DNA from: Syncephalis fuscata
Lineage: Eukaryota > Zoopagomycota > Zoopagomycetes > Zoopagales > Piptocephalidaceae
Assembly (NCBI GenBank): GCA_025786725.1
Contig: JAHLTZ010000002.1
Coordinates: forward strand, 496,001-560,000
Direction: 5' to 3'
DNA length: 64,000 nt
In this document: one piece after another, positions 1 through 11,480 of the stretch
Numbering within the stretch: position 1 is the stretch's first letter
Layout: each line of letters opens with the position of its first letter
The notes under the pieces: generated by a model
The model's database searches: none
The model's input: only the letters and a program-made list of their open reading frames with translations
What the model was told of the DNA's origin: nothing
Program-made: the position numbers and the translations under genes

Positions 1-2708
1 AAAGACGATCGTGGCATTACTACCGATGTTGTTGTTGGTACATGGCAAGGCAAGGCACGTTCTGTTGTTGATCTTACGGCCAAACAAGAAAATTGGTTCC
101 AATTGGCCAATGTGGCTACCGGACGTGTCCGTATTAGCGCCATATGGCTACCAATTACTGCCGATCTAGAAATGCACCATGAAGGCCAAGTTAAGCCACC
201 GATCGGTGTTATTCGTCTACACATGCAAGAAGCCAAACGTCTCAAGAATGTTGAAGGTGTTGGTGGTGGCAAATCCGACCCATACGTCCAAGTATTGCTG
301 GCCAATGTCCGTCGAGCCAGAACAAGTGTCATCGATGACGATCTTGACCCCATTTGGGATGAAGTACTTTATGTGCCAGTCCATCATGAGAGTGAAACAC
401 TTGTACTTGAAGTCATGGACTTTAATCACAATACAAAGGACAAATGCATTGGTACTTGTTTACTTAAGGTATCTGACTTGTCCAGTGCACCCGGCACCAC
501 AATTAGTCCCTGGGCCAATCTTTCCTTGGGCAAACAAACAGGACGTGGTGTTCTTAATTACGCGGCCACTTTCCACCCAATTATTGATATACATCCAAAG
601 AAGAGCGAAGAATCATCGCCTGTTGAAGGTGGTAAAGAAGCAAGCGACGCAGCTTCAATTAAAACAGCTACCGAGAGTGTTAAGACATCTGCTCCAGCCA
701 CACCTATTGACTACTCAATCTACACGTCTGGTGTATTGGGCATTAGTATTAACGAAGCTCGTGCTCTACCCAAGCCTAGTGATGCATTGGCCGAGGTCTA
801 CATGAATATGGATCCAGATCAGCTGGTCTATCAAACAAAGAAGAAGCGCAAAACAACTACACCAGCCTGGGAAGAGTCTTGCGACTGCTTCATTAAAGAA
901 CCGCTCATGGATATGCTTACGGTGGTTATTAAATCAAAGGAAGCCGAGTCAGAGGATGGACCAGTTCACAAGTTTGATATTAAAATGACTGAGATTATTC
1001 ATGTTCTAAGTAATTCGCCAGAACTTGCCTCTAAAGGTGATTGGTATGGCAGCCCACAAGGACCACAAATCAATCTGTCCTTTACCTATACACCAGTTGA
1101 ATATGAAATTGATCCAAGTGAAAGTGCACTCAGTAAGTATATTTTATTAATGTGTTATTCTATTAATTAATATGTTTTATTAGATGTTGGCATTCTATCG
1201 GTTGATGTCAAGAGTGCCGAAAATCTCCCTGCTGCCGATAAATCAGGTAAATGTATTTATTTAGTTGATACAAACGTCAATTAACACAACTGCTATGTCC
1301 ATTAGGACCAGTGATCCATATGCCGTATTCACATTAAACGGTGAAAAGGTCCACAAGACAAAGGTGATCAAGAAGAAGTTGAATCCAGTCTATGACGAAA
1401 AGTTCACCACGCCTGTTCACAAACTTAAGGGCGATTTACGAGTTGAAATATTTGATTGGAATCAAGTCAATCAGGATAAACGATTGGGCACAGGTGTAGT
1501 TGATCTTACTCAATTGGAGCCTGGTATGGGTTTACCGCAGCAAGTACAGCTTAATAATGGTACAGCCGGCATTGTAAATCTACAGCTATTATTCCGACCG
1601 ACTTTTATTTCAAAGATGACCCATCGTGCCTCAACAAGTTTGGGTCATATGGTTAATCCATTAACACAAGTCAAGACGGTGGGCAACATTGCTGGATCGG
1701 CTGCCCGTGGTGGTGTTCGTACTGTGAGCACTATTGGTGGTGCGGCAGGTGGTGCTGTCAAATCAGTATTCAGCTTTGGCAAACGTCAATCGGTGGGCCG
1801 AGTTTTAACGTCGAGTAAATCGACATCTCACTCGAGCTCTAACATGCCATCGGATGAACCACTTGAATTGCCGGAGAATGTTACACCTGAAGTGCCATTG
1901 CAACCGGTCACATCAGATAATCCATCACTGATGAGTACTGAAGGTAGTCACAACCCAATGATGCATAGTGGTTCGGTTGAAACATTACCGGTACCGGCTG
2001 CAACTGCTGCTGTAGCCGCCGGTAGTACCATGGATAAATCAGCCAGTAATCGCAGTTATCTGGCTGGTATGTCTGATACGGCAAGTGTTTATTCACTCGA
2101 TCCAAATGGTCCAAATTTACACTCGGTGAAGGAGATGCCTCTGGCATGCCTGGTACATTGGTTATTACTGTTATAGCCGCTGAAAATCTAAAGGCCGTCG
2201 ATAGTGGTGGTAGGTTTATTATGACAATTATAACAACAACAATAATAATAATAATAATAATGTTATTTATAGGTACTTCGGATCCATATGTCAAGATACA
2301 TGTTGGCAATAAGAATATTGGCAAGACAAAGGTCGTTAAAAAGAACATTAATCCTACTTGGTAAGTCTTTTCTGTCATAAATACAGCAATTTATTAATAA
2401 TGACTACGCGTAGGGATGAGAAATTTACGACGACACACATCACGGGTGAACCAATTATTATTAACTTTGATGTCAAGGATCATAATCGCATTGGTTCGTC
2501 GGTTGCATTGGGCAGCTATTCATTCAAGCTGTGGGATCACCTGCACGTTGAGAATCATCCTAACTTTACAACTTCCGAAGAGGCTTGGGCACCGCTGTAT
2601 AACGGAGAACAGGGAGCGATCCATTATAGGCTAGAGTTTACCTCGTCTAATACCGGGTCGGGAAGCGAGTCTCGTGGTCGATTCAGTCTTACGGGCAAGC
2701 GAAGGTAG
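1..2708 (+). CDS. Tricalbin-like multi-C2 protein, 5' end outside window
   Basis: Tricalbins are ER-plasma membrane tethers that bind and transfer lipids through an SMP domain and several Ca2+/lipid-binding C2 domains. The window opens inside a C2 domain, in frame from base 1. Then come a C2 with the loop motif GGGKSDPYV (about 210-545), a degenerate C2 (about 715-1010), and two more C2 domains with SDPYA (about 1313) and SDPYV (about 2278). Exons read as <1-1132, 1184-1246, 1306-2209, 2273-2360 and 2414-2708. The SMP domain would lie upstream. Two single bases seem to be missing: one at the 1305/1306 splice junction, where the following C2 has an equivalent phase-1 intron, and one near 2125, where the frame changes just before the last C2. 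Alternative: another multi-C2 protein, but the order of domains and the phrase GRVRISAIW favour tricalbin. Confidence 0.85.
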
Positions 2709-3077
2709 ATGGGAAAAGTATTTGCGTTCATTTTAAGTTTGTGATAGTTGTTACAGCCTTTTTTCAATAATAAAGTTGCTTTAATTTCTACAAGATGTAG
2801 TAGCTGATGTGTTGAGTGATATTTACTTTAGTCCCCCAGGATAGTAAATCTTTTTACGCAATCAATTGTAACGATTTAAATAGTTAACGAGTTGATTGGA
2901 TTAATTTGTGCTTAAATGATAATGGATCAATACTTAATTATATATACAAGGCGTAGTTTAGAATAGATGTGTTTACAAGTATTATTTAACATTTAATAAA
3001 TACTGTTACTTATATACTGAATCTAGTGCTTAGAATTTTAGCTGTCAATTATAATATCATGCTTTATGATAATGGAT

Positions 3078-3345
3078 TTGTTCTATTGAACATGATGATG
3101 GTGGTGAGTAACATTAATCATTAAATACTCATCATTATAGATTTATTATCCAGTATGCGTATATTCAGTACACATATATACTTTATTCACCTATATCATT
3201 CTATGATATACTAGACACATTCTATTGTTTATATACATCAACACAATTTACTCATTCCACTCATTGCACTATACACACTGTAACTTCAACATCGTTTTAT
3301 ATGCTTTCTTACTGTACATTTATCATTCTATGTATCATTCTATAC
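3078..3345 (+). repeat. Dispersed repeat family A, copy 1
   Basis: Starts around the phrase TTCTATTGAACATGATGATG and runs through TAGATTTATTATCCAGTATG and TGATATACTAGACACATTCT. It matches the reverse complement of 10705-10982 along its whole length by eye, with many substitutions and small gaps. Shorter related copies lie at 10262-10445, 11278-11480 and around 40.5-41.1 kb. No open frame is conserved between copies, so a non-autonomous mobile element remnant is the best guess. Confidence 0.7.
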
Positions 3346-3689
3346 TCACATAGTCTTTCTGTATCAAAACTACTTTTATGTTTGTTCTAGCTTTATTATT
3401 AAAAAAGTTCAACTAATGTTGGTCATCTTGTTCATGTATATATGCTCAATAACTTAAACATTGCTAGTCTCGTTCAATATTGCATATTCATCATAATGTT
3501 TATCATTTTGCTATATGTTGGTTATGCGCTGTCTATAGCCGTTGTCGTTATGGTTCCAACATAATTAACTAATTTAATTAGATTGTATAATAATGTTAAA
3601 TGGCACACAATATTTTATATGATGATGCAGTTTATTTAACTCAATTAACAAGTACTAAAATTTAAAAGCTAAAAATGAAATGCTACAGA

Positions 3690-3970
3690 GCATGTATATA
3701 TTAGCGCAACAGCAACAATTGCGAAATGATATGGAATCAAGCATATAACTTTTATTAATATTCAATTAATCTCCCTACACATGACCAACAATGATCGGTC
3801 TTGAATGTTCCAAAAAATCAAATGATATGTTACACTATTTATTTAAAAGATTATGGTTGCATTTTACTTTGCTCCCACATCTGCCCTCAAAGCACAATTT
3901 ATTCCAATCAGAGCCATGCCGTTATACACAACATAGTTATATTACTTTCTATTAAAATATTGCTAATAAG
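3690..3970 (+). repeat. Dispersed repeat family C, copy 1
   Basis: Two modules. The first (about 3690-3850, containing ATGTTCCAAAAAATCAAATG) matches 43440-43600 in direct orientation. The second (about 3868-3970, containing GCCGTTATACACAACATAG) matches the reverse complement of 43610-43720. The order is kept but the second module is flipped between the two copies. Confidence 0.6.
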
Positions 3971-4675
3971 TTGATTTGAATAAATAATGTAACATACCAT
4001 TTGATTTCATTGAAACATTTGATGTTGATCATTGTTGTTGTTAGTCATGTGTAGAAAGATTGACCGAATATTAATAAAAGCCATTGATTGCGATTCCATG
4101 CCATTCTGCATTTGTCGTTATTGTATATATGTACAACATGGATTCTTGCATATAAATGGTCTGTTCTATTTTCTAATACTCTACTATTGCATTATGGGCA
4201 TATTTGTGATGTAAGATCAAGATTAATATAATTCTTATAAAAGTCGTTTATTAAACAGCCACTTTCCTATAGCCAATCTGACTAAATAAATGACAATATA
4301 TATATATTAAAGCAATAATAAAGATAACTGATTAATTACATTATTGTACTGATCATTACACATGAATTAATTAATGTTGGATGCAATATTATACATGTTA
4401 TGGTGATGTATGGGTGTTTAATGGTATTCAAAAGTGTTGAGGAGTGAAATGGATAAATAAAAATGTGAGAGTCAAAGTGCAGTAGCTCCGATTATTTAAT
4501 ATTGATTCCAACGTACTAGTTAATGGCAACTAGTTTTAATAAATAATGTAATAATGCCACACACATTATTAGCCATCGGATGATTTATTTCACTTTTATA
4601 TTGTACTACGTCCTTTTCTATTGCACATTGTCTTCCTCCGACCGACTGAAAGAAGGCTTTTGGCGCGGTGCAATT

Positions 4676-5778
4676 ATGCAAGCTTTTCTTACGTCGTCTT
4701 CACGATTGCTACCACTTTGGCGGTCTTCCTTGTTCAGCCGACCGATAGTAGCTTACTGTCGAGGTATACACTCGCATGGTAGTTTATCACGCGGACAGCT
4801 GACATGCTTGCGATCGCTATCGCCATTACCACGTACTGCCTCGCTGCCTCGTCGTGTATCGTCTATAGCTTTGCAGCAACAAGAACGTACCTATGTATCA
4901 CTTCCAGTTGATACTTACCAGCTTGTAAAGCAGCTTGAAAGTCGTGGATTCACGCGGAAACAAGCTGAAGTTATAATGAAGGCCATGTGCGGCTTATTAA
5001 CTCATAGGTAGGAAAGAAGTAGATGCGGACAGTATTCGATATTGCTTTCGTGGAATCTTTTATTAATATTAATACTATTTAGTGAGAATGAAACGCATCG
5101 ACAATTGTTGGATAAAGATGATTTGGAGAATGTAGGCTAATATAACACGGTATTAATTGTATTAATTGTTAAACAATATAGGAAACGTATTTGTTCAGAG
5201 CGGCACTCGATGAACTTCGTATGGAAATCGAAGTTCTACGACGTACCGATCAAGCAACACTTAAAGCAGAATCGGATTTAATTGCTCGTGAAATCGATGT
5301 ACTTACACAACGATTACGCGAGACTATTGCTACACTTCGTCAAGAGAATCAAGCAATTATGAATGGACGGCGACTTGACCAACGTTCGGATGAAAAGGAA
5401 ATGGATATGCGTATTCATGAATTAAATGATCTTCTTATGGTTAAATTAGGTGAGGTGCGCACCGAAATTGAGACAATGAAAATGGCCGCTACACGTAATG
5501 CAATGGGTAAGCTATTATTAAATAAGAGTAGGCATATTTATTTATATGGCTAATATACAAAAGTCATGGTATTTTGGGCAGGATCAATATGCATGTTTAT
5601 TGGATATTTGTTAAAGAAGAAGCGGCAAACTATACAAGCAGCGGCCGATGCCGAGGTTAATAAGGGCACTTTATCAAGCATTGAAGGCATTAACAATAGC
5701 GATGAAATTGAACAAGGTGTATTAGCTCATCGGCCGCCATACGAACCAGTAACGCGAACTTCTCCATTTGCCCCTTAA
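4676..5778 (+). CDS. CCDC90/DUF1640 family mitochondrial coiled-coil protein (MCUR1/Fmp32-like)
   Basis: Predicted 306 aa from four exons: 4676-5007, 5083-5131, 5182-5506, 5564-5778. The start at 4676 begins MQAFLTSSSRLLPLW, an Arg/Ser-rich mitochondrial presequence. An in-frame upstream start at 4580 would add a hydrophobic stretch and is less likely. The family core begins at DTYQLVKQLESRGFTRKQAE. A long coiled coil follows (ALDELRMEIEVLRRTDQATL onward). One C-terminal membrane segment, VFWAGSICMFIGYLL, is followed by a short hydrophilic tail. Family members sit in the inner mitochondrial membrane. Animal MCUR1 acts with the calcium uniporter; yeast homologues are linked to cytochrome oxidase assembly and proline use. 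Which role applies here cannot be told from sequence. Confidence 0.88.
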
Positions 5779-6827
5779 TTATCATATTTATCAATGCATT
5801 TGTAAATAGCATTAAGCATTATTAAAATTATTATATAAACCATTGAAACGATTTAATATAATATTTACTCAAGACCAGCAGTGCTGGTTTACTTGCTTTG
5901 GATTTAATTGAACTTTTATTATTATTAAAGCATAAAAAATAACATAAACAATAATATTATTATATTATCTTTAAATCTCTGCGCCAAAATAACCTTAAGA
6001 ACGATAACTAAGCAAATAGCAGATAGTTGGAGGCAAAAAGAGCAAAGTATTATGCCAAAGAAGCTACTGAAGCAAGCAAACAAAATAACGATTAACATAA
6101 AAGATCAAATTAAAAAGAAGCAATGCAAAAGAGCAATGTAAATAGTGTTTGTACCTAACTAGTAATCAGTCAACTACTGATACTATGTATGTAATATATA
6201 TAGAGTGTACAAGTATATGCTATGGATATATGCTATCAAGTGTGAAGAAAGAGAAAGGGAAACGTGATGACGTAGATTGTAACTGTGATCCCTGTCAGTC
6301 AATATTTATAAAGACGCGAGTTTAATTCATTAACAATAATGAGGTAATAAATTTAAATTTAAATGAATAAAGTCAATTAATCCAAGGTGCCGATATATTA
6401 TACATCATGTTATTATTAAAACAATAAGTATCTTGAAAATAAAAAGAGTATACCAAAGTAATAAAATATTAGCATAGATATATGAATCGATGCTCTACAA
6501 CTTTAATAACAAATAATTAAGTATCGTTAATGTACAGCAATAAATAAACTTAGTACGCCATGCTTAAGTACATATTTTTATATAGTTATTTAGATTTTAT
6601 GTAATAGATTGTAAATAAAATAAGACGAGGAAATGAATAGTAGTGAACTACTTACAGCTTACCACCTTCTATTCGCTTCAAATCGGGACGGAAATAAAAT
6701 TCTGTAATACAATCATTGAATTTTCTTTGTTTTTTTTAATTTGAGTTTTATGTTCAGCTTTTTACAGAATTATAATTAACGCGACATTAAGATAGCTTAT
6801 TCATTTACGCCCAGCCCACTTGTCAAA
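5779..6827. other. Intergenic stretch with repeat B copy
   Basis: No gene seen. Much of it (about 6010-6410) is a copy of dispersed repeat family B. The remainder is AT-rich and must contain the 3' flank of the CCDC90 gene and the promoter of the exonuclease gene. Confidence 0.6.
6010..6410 (+). repeat. Dispersed repeat family B, copy 1
   Basis: Highly similar to 24290-24665 in the same orientation. Shared phrases include ATGCTATGGATATATGCT, AAGTGTGAAGAAAGAGAAAG and GATGACGTAGATTGT. The core of about 250 bp (6130-6380) is the best preserved. No open frame is shared. Confidence 0.75.
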
Positions 6828-9800
6828 ATGTGGCGCAGAACACTAATTAAGACGCGGCATGCTGCCAATTACCAAACAAATATATTACAACGAACTGACA
6901 GTACTATTGGTGCTATTATACAGTCGCGTTCACTAAATACTGCCATGGCTATATCTATGGCTACTCCACGACAGTCTCAGCAACAACCAAAAGGACAGCC
7001 GCCAAAAGATGAAGAGCAAAAGGAACCCACAGTGGTAAATACATCAACTACAGTAGTAGACAAAGAGCTTAGTTCAGCTACTACAGCTGTAATTGAATCG
7101 AGTGATTCAGGTAAATTAATAATAGCTAATTGAATATTAACTAAATTTAATTGATAGCTGTAAAAATAACCGTTAATGAAAGTAAAAGCAAAGGAATACT
7201 AGGCAATACGAATAATAATGAAGAATGTATAGTGCAAAAGGAAAAGTCATCCAACGATGTATTATTTACTACTAAAGAGTTAACGACTAGTCAAAATAAC
7301 ATTGCAACTAGAACAAATACCAACAAAACCGATGATGTTAGACATACGGTAAATTCAACAAATAATGCAGCTTTAACTGAAGCACAATTAAAGGCAATAA
7401 GAAGAGAGGAGAAAAAAGAACGAAGACGAGCACGAAAGCAAGAAAAGATAAAAATGGTACTCCACGAACTAACTAGAAAACGAAAAGATACAACAAAAAC
7501 AGAAGCAGAAGCATCAAGATCTCTACCAGATACTACGAAAAAATCTGCACCTGGAACTACGCCACTAGCTTCTATTAAAATATTGCCAGACAATAATGCT
7601 AAATCTACTGCAACACAATTAGATTCTGCATCTTCTGTTAAATCAACTGTAGTGCAACTGGGCAAATCACAAATCAAACTACCACCATCATCATCAACAA
7701 CTGATGGTGTTACAAAAGAAAATGAAGCTGCTAAACCCGTTGGTCAAACAACATCATTAAAAACAAACTCATTAACAAAAACCATTACTAAGCTGGCCAA
7801 TCGTAGTCAAATTAACAGTGATGGCTCGGCGGTAAAAGAGGAAAAGAGCAAGACGGCTGAATTACCTAAACATTTTATGCAACTTGATCAAAGTCGAATG
7901 CCACCAAGAACGGCAGCTTTCTACAAAAGAATGGCTTTATGTAGCATATTTCCATCGCTTGAGGCTCTACCATTGACTTATGTTATTTCATCACCACATC
8001 TACTACAATCTGCTATGAAAGTTTGGCGACAATTTTATATAGATTTTGACGGAGGTCCACCGTCGGCAGTTGGATTCGACACGGAATCGACGACAACGAT
8101 TGCTGCTCTTCGAACGAGAATGGGTAGAAAGCGTGCGATAAAACAACTAGCTAGCCAAATAATAACCGATGATTACCGTAATCAACGGCTATGCTCACTT
8201 TTACAAATCTCTACACACGAATGCTGCCTATTAATTCAATTAGATCGTATTAAAGCAGGAATTAAGTCGAGCGAGAAGCCAGCCTTTGAAGATGTATGTA
8301 TGGCTGAGCTTGTTGACCTATTGCAAGATACGCAAATTCTTAAAGTAGGCGTAGGTGCAGTTGCTGACGGTGAGACGGTTAAACGAACTATTGGCGTCTC
8401 AGTTGCTGGCACTGTTGATCTTGACCGATTGGCGGCTGTCCGAGGCCACGCAGCTGCTTCGCTATCAGAGCTGGCACGCTTATTTGCTCATCCGACGGAG
8501 ATGCCATTACCGGATTGTCAGCACTTTACGGAGATGGACAACTATTTACAGCATCGACTTGCCCATGTTAAATCAGAAGCTGAATCATCAATGGCGATAA
8601 ACACAGAACTTGATGATTTGAACGAGTTATCATCCGCAAATATAAACGACATGGTTGTCATAGAGAAAAATCAATCGAAGAATGTTGCTACCGAACTTTT
8701 TTTAAATAATGAGTCCAAAAAAATAAATTTAACCAATACTGCAGAGGATATAGAAGAAAACGACGTTGAAGTGGAACAAGAAAGATCAACAGAAGCGGTA
8801 ACAACAGCTTTGACAAGCAGTTACTATCCTTTTGTTTATGATGAGCCACCAGATGGCCAGTATGCTGCATGGGACTGGAATAACATGCTAACTCCACCAA
8901 TGATTCGTTACGCAACATGGGATGCAATAGCCGGACTACGTATATTACAAGGCCTGCTTTGGAATCGTACTCGATCCGATTACCAGCCGTTGTTTAAACG
9001 AGATTCAATGCCTTTTTCAGAAATTGTTGCCTCTGTATGCCATGCCATTTACCAAAATATACAGAGTCAATTGACAATTGCTCCTGGTGCCACGGGCTCA
9101 AATGTAATAAAAGCTTCTACTGGAAGGAAGCTGATAATTGCGGCTATGACCGGCTATGGCTGGTGGGTCCGTGCCTATCCAAAGGAACGTCGTCGTGTTT
9201 GGTCCGAGCAGATACTACGTATGCTATTGGCCAACGGCACAATTGTAATGGCAGATCAACAGAAGCAGCCTCCTGGAAAGAGTAAGATAGTGAAAACAAC
9301 CACGGTAGTCACGACCGAGGAAGGTAAAACAACGACTACAACGACGACTGAAGAGACAAAAACAATATGGAGCAGCATGCCTTCTTCAGCGTCGGCTTTG
9401 GAATTAAGTCAACGGCCAACTGCGTGGTTGCTTAAAGCACGATTTGATTTAGCATCAAATACCGTTGATAGAATAGAGACCACGAAAAAAAGCAGCAAAC
9501 TATTAAACCCGACGACGTTAGCAACATTAGTTTTTATAAAAGATAATTTAGATAAAAAAACTGCCAATGTAGATACAAGTGATAGTAAAACAAGTAGTGC
9601 TGAAAGTAAGTGTTGATAGGATTATAAAAACAGTTTAATAACATATAATAGTGGAAAAAGAAGAACCAGCCATAGAATTAATTGCTAAATCAACGACATC
9701 GACAATAGACAAGGATGAAGCTACTGATGCCAGTCATATCGCTGACGCTAATGGCCACAACAACAACGCGTCAAACAACCTAGGTCAACAGAATAATAAA

Positions 9801-10073
9801 CATCCAGTTGAAGCAACACTAAAAACGCCAACTCCAATTATACCTGAAATAAAGACACCATCGACTGATGTAGCATCTAATCACGAGGCAGTATCAGAAG
9901 ATAAAACAGTTACAGCAAATAAAGCGGATATGGTAGATACAAGCACGCAACAGCAACAGCAACAGCAAAAATCAACAATAACAAAAGATACCGATGATAA
10001 CATTTCAGCAGCAGCTACTGAAACTGTTACAGTAACATCAAAGTTTAAAAACATGTTTAAAAACTTTTTTTAA
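6828..10073 (+). CDS. DEDDy 3'-5' exonuclease domain protein (WRN-exo/DnaQ-like), probably mitochondrial
   Basis: Predicted 1,050 aa from three exons: 6828-7110, 7158-9605, 9652-10073. The N-terminus MWRRTLIKTRHAANY looks like a mitochondrial presequence. Low-complexity Thr/Lys/Asn-rich sequence follows to about residue 340. The exonuclease fold then shows motif I VGFDTES (Asp and Glu, about residue 400), motif II VGVGAVADGE (Asp, about 497) and motif III YATWDAIAG (Tyr and Asp, about 679). This fits the DEDDy family. An acidic insert of about 100 residues separates motifs II and III, where family members are usually compact. The C-terminal third is Thr-rich with a Gln run at about 9949-9967 and has no recognised domain. 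Likely a nuclease acting on RNA or DNA 3' ends. No helicase domain is attached. Confidence 0.78.
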
Positions 10074-10261
10074 TTGTTGTTAATTAGTATAATAAATGGC
10101 ATTTACACTTTAGTATATTAATACTAATAACCTATTTGGTTATCAGTCTTATTTATTTCTTTATTTTTATTAAACTATTGTTAAGCATTTTACTAATCAT
10201 TGCTTAGCTTGGTGGCCAAGTCTCTACATTTAATAATATTCGCGCAATTGAATTAATTAGT

Positions 10262-10445
10262 TGTTCCAGTGGACATGATAATGGGTGGTGAATGATATTA
10301 ACGTCTAAAATACTCACTATCATAGATTTATTATCCAATACGCATATACTCACTATCCACCTATATCATTCTATTGCATACTTATGCTATCATGTATTAT
10401 TTTATGATATATGAATACATTGTATTTACTACATACTTTAAACAC
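10262..10445 (+). repeat. Dispersed repeat family A, copy 2
   Basis: Begins near GACATGATAATGGGTGGTGA and includes TAGATTTATTATCCAATACG. It forms an inverted pair with the copy at 10705-10982, so 10262-10982 could be a foldback element with long inverted arms. Confidence 0.65.
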
Positions 10446-10704
10446 ATACAATTTGATGAATAAAATGGACAAAAATTGGTCTATTAACAAAAAAGCTAAC
10501 GTTAAACAAATAATCTTTCTAGATAATGTGTAGTTATTAGACAATATAAAGAATATACAATACAAAGAATATACAAATAGCCGTACTAAAGTTACTGAGC
10601 GTACATGCAAGATCAAATAACCGACATTAGTCAGACTTTTAATAATAAAGCTAGAGCAAAAATAAAGATGGTTTTGGATAGAGAAAGGCCAGGCGAGGAT
10701 GTAA

Positions 10705-10982
10705 TGATATATAAAATAACAAATGTACGGTATGAAAGGATATCAAATGATGTTGAAGCTATAGTGTATATAATGCAATGAGTGGAATGAGTGAAGTATA
10801 TTGCCGCGTATAAACAATAAAATGTGTCTAGTATATCATAGGGTGATATATAGCAGTGTGGAATATAATTGGAATAGTGTAAGTAAATATAGAATATATA
10901 CATACTGGATAATGAATCTATAATAATGAGTATTTTGATGATTGATGTCATTCACCACCCATCATTATGTTCAATATATTGA
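10705..10982 (-). repeat. Dispersed repeat family A, copy 3 (inverted)
   Basis: Reverse complement aligns end to end with copy 1 at 3078-3345, including the phrases ATACTAGACACATT and CTCATTCCACTCATTGCA. It is the best-preserved partner of copy 1. Confidence 0.7.
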
Positions 10983-11277
10983 ATGTTATTAAAAATAGCC
11001 ATTTGATCATCAGGTTACATTAAATCATTAGTGAATGGTTATGGCCTTTAAACATGTACTTTAATTTTTTGTATATTAAATAAATAATTTTTATTAACTG
11101 TTAGTATGATTTGTGAAGCAAATAACAATAATTAATGACACTTGCATAATTGAACTAGCCATTTGTTCTATTGAACATGGGAATGGTAAGTTTTATTAAT
11201 AATAACATTATTCCATTTATTATAATTTGGGGGTCAAATGGTTGCATTTAATAATACTTTTTCTGTTAAGCTATACT

Positions 11278-11480
11278 TTTTTCTATTGAACATAGAACTG
11301 CATGATGGGTGGTATTAGTCATTAAAATGCTTATTATATAACTTCATTATCCAATACATGTATATCCTCTATTCACCTATATCAATTCCATTGTATACCC
11401 ATACTATTGATATGGCTTACACCGTCTTTCGCATATTCATTCTACTATATATTATTTTACATCTATTAGGCATGCTTTAT
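11278..11480 (+). repeat. Dispersed repeat family A, copy 4
   Basis: Starts TTCTATTGAACATAGAACTG and contains GATGGGTGGTATTAGTCATT and TTCATTATCCAATACATG. A second short fragment of the same start (TTTGTTCTATTGAACATG) lies at about 11162-11180. Confidence 0.6.

Larger units (their letters stand above)
2709..4675. other. Intergenic stretch with two dispersed repeats
   Basis: No convincing gene. A polyadenylation-type AATAAA lies near 2767, in the 3' flank of the tricalbin. Copies of dispersed repeat families A (3078-3345) and C (3690-3970) fill much of the middle. The last few hundred bases should contain the promoter of the next gene. A 60-codon open frame at 4032-4214 looks like chance. Confidence 0.6.

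Noticed and set aside
4032-4214. 60-codon open frame in the first intergenic region
   Set aside because: Hydrophobic chance frame overlapping AT-rich repeat-like sequence; no domain or splice support.
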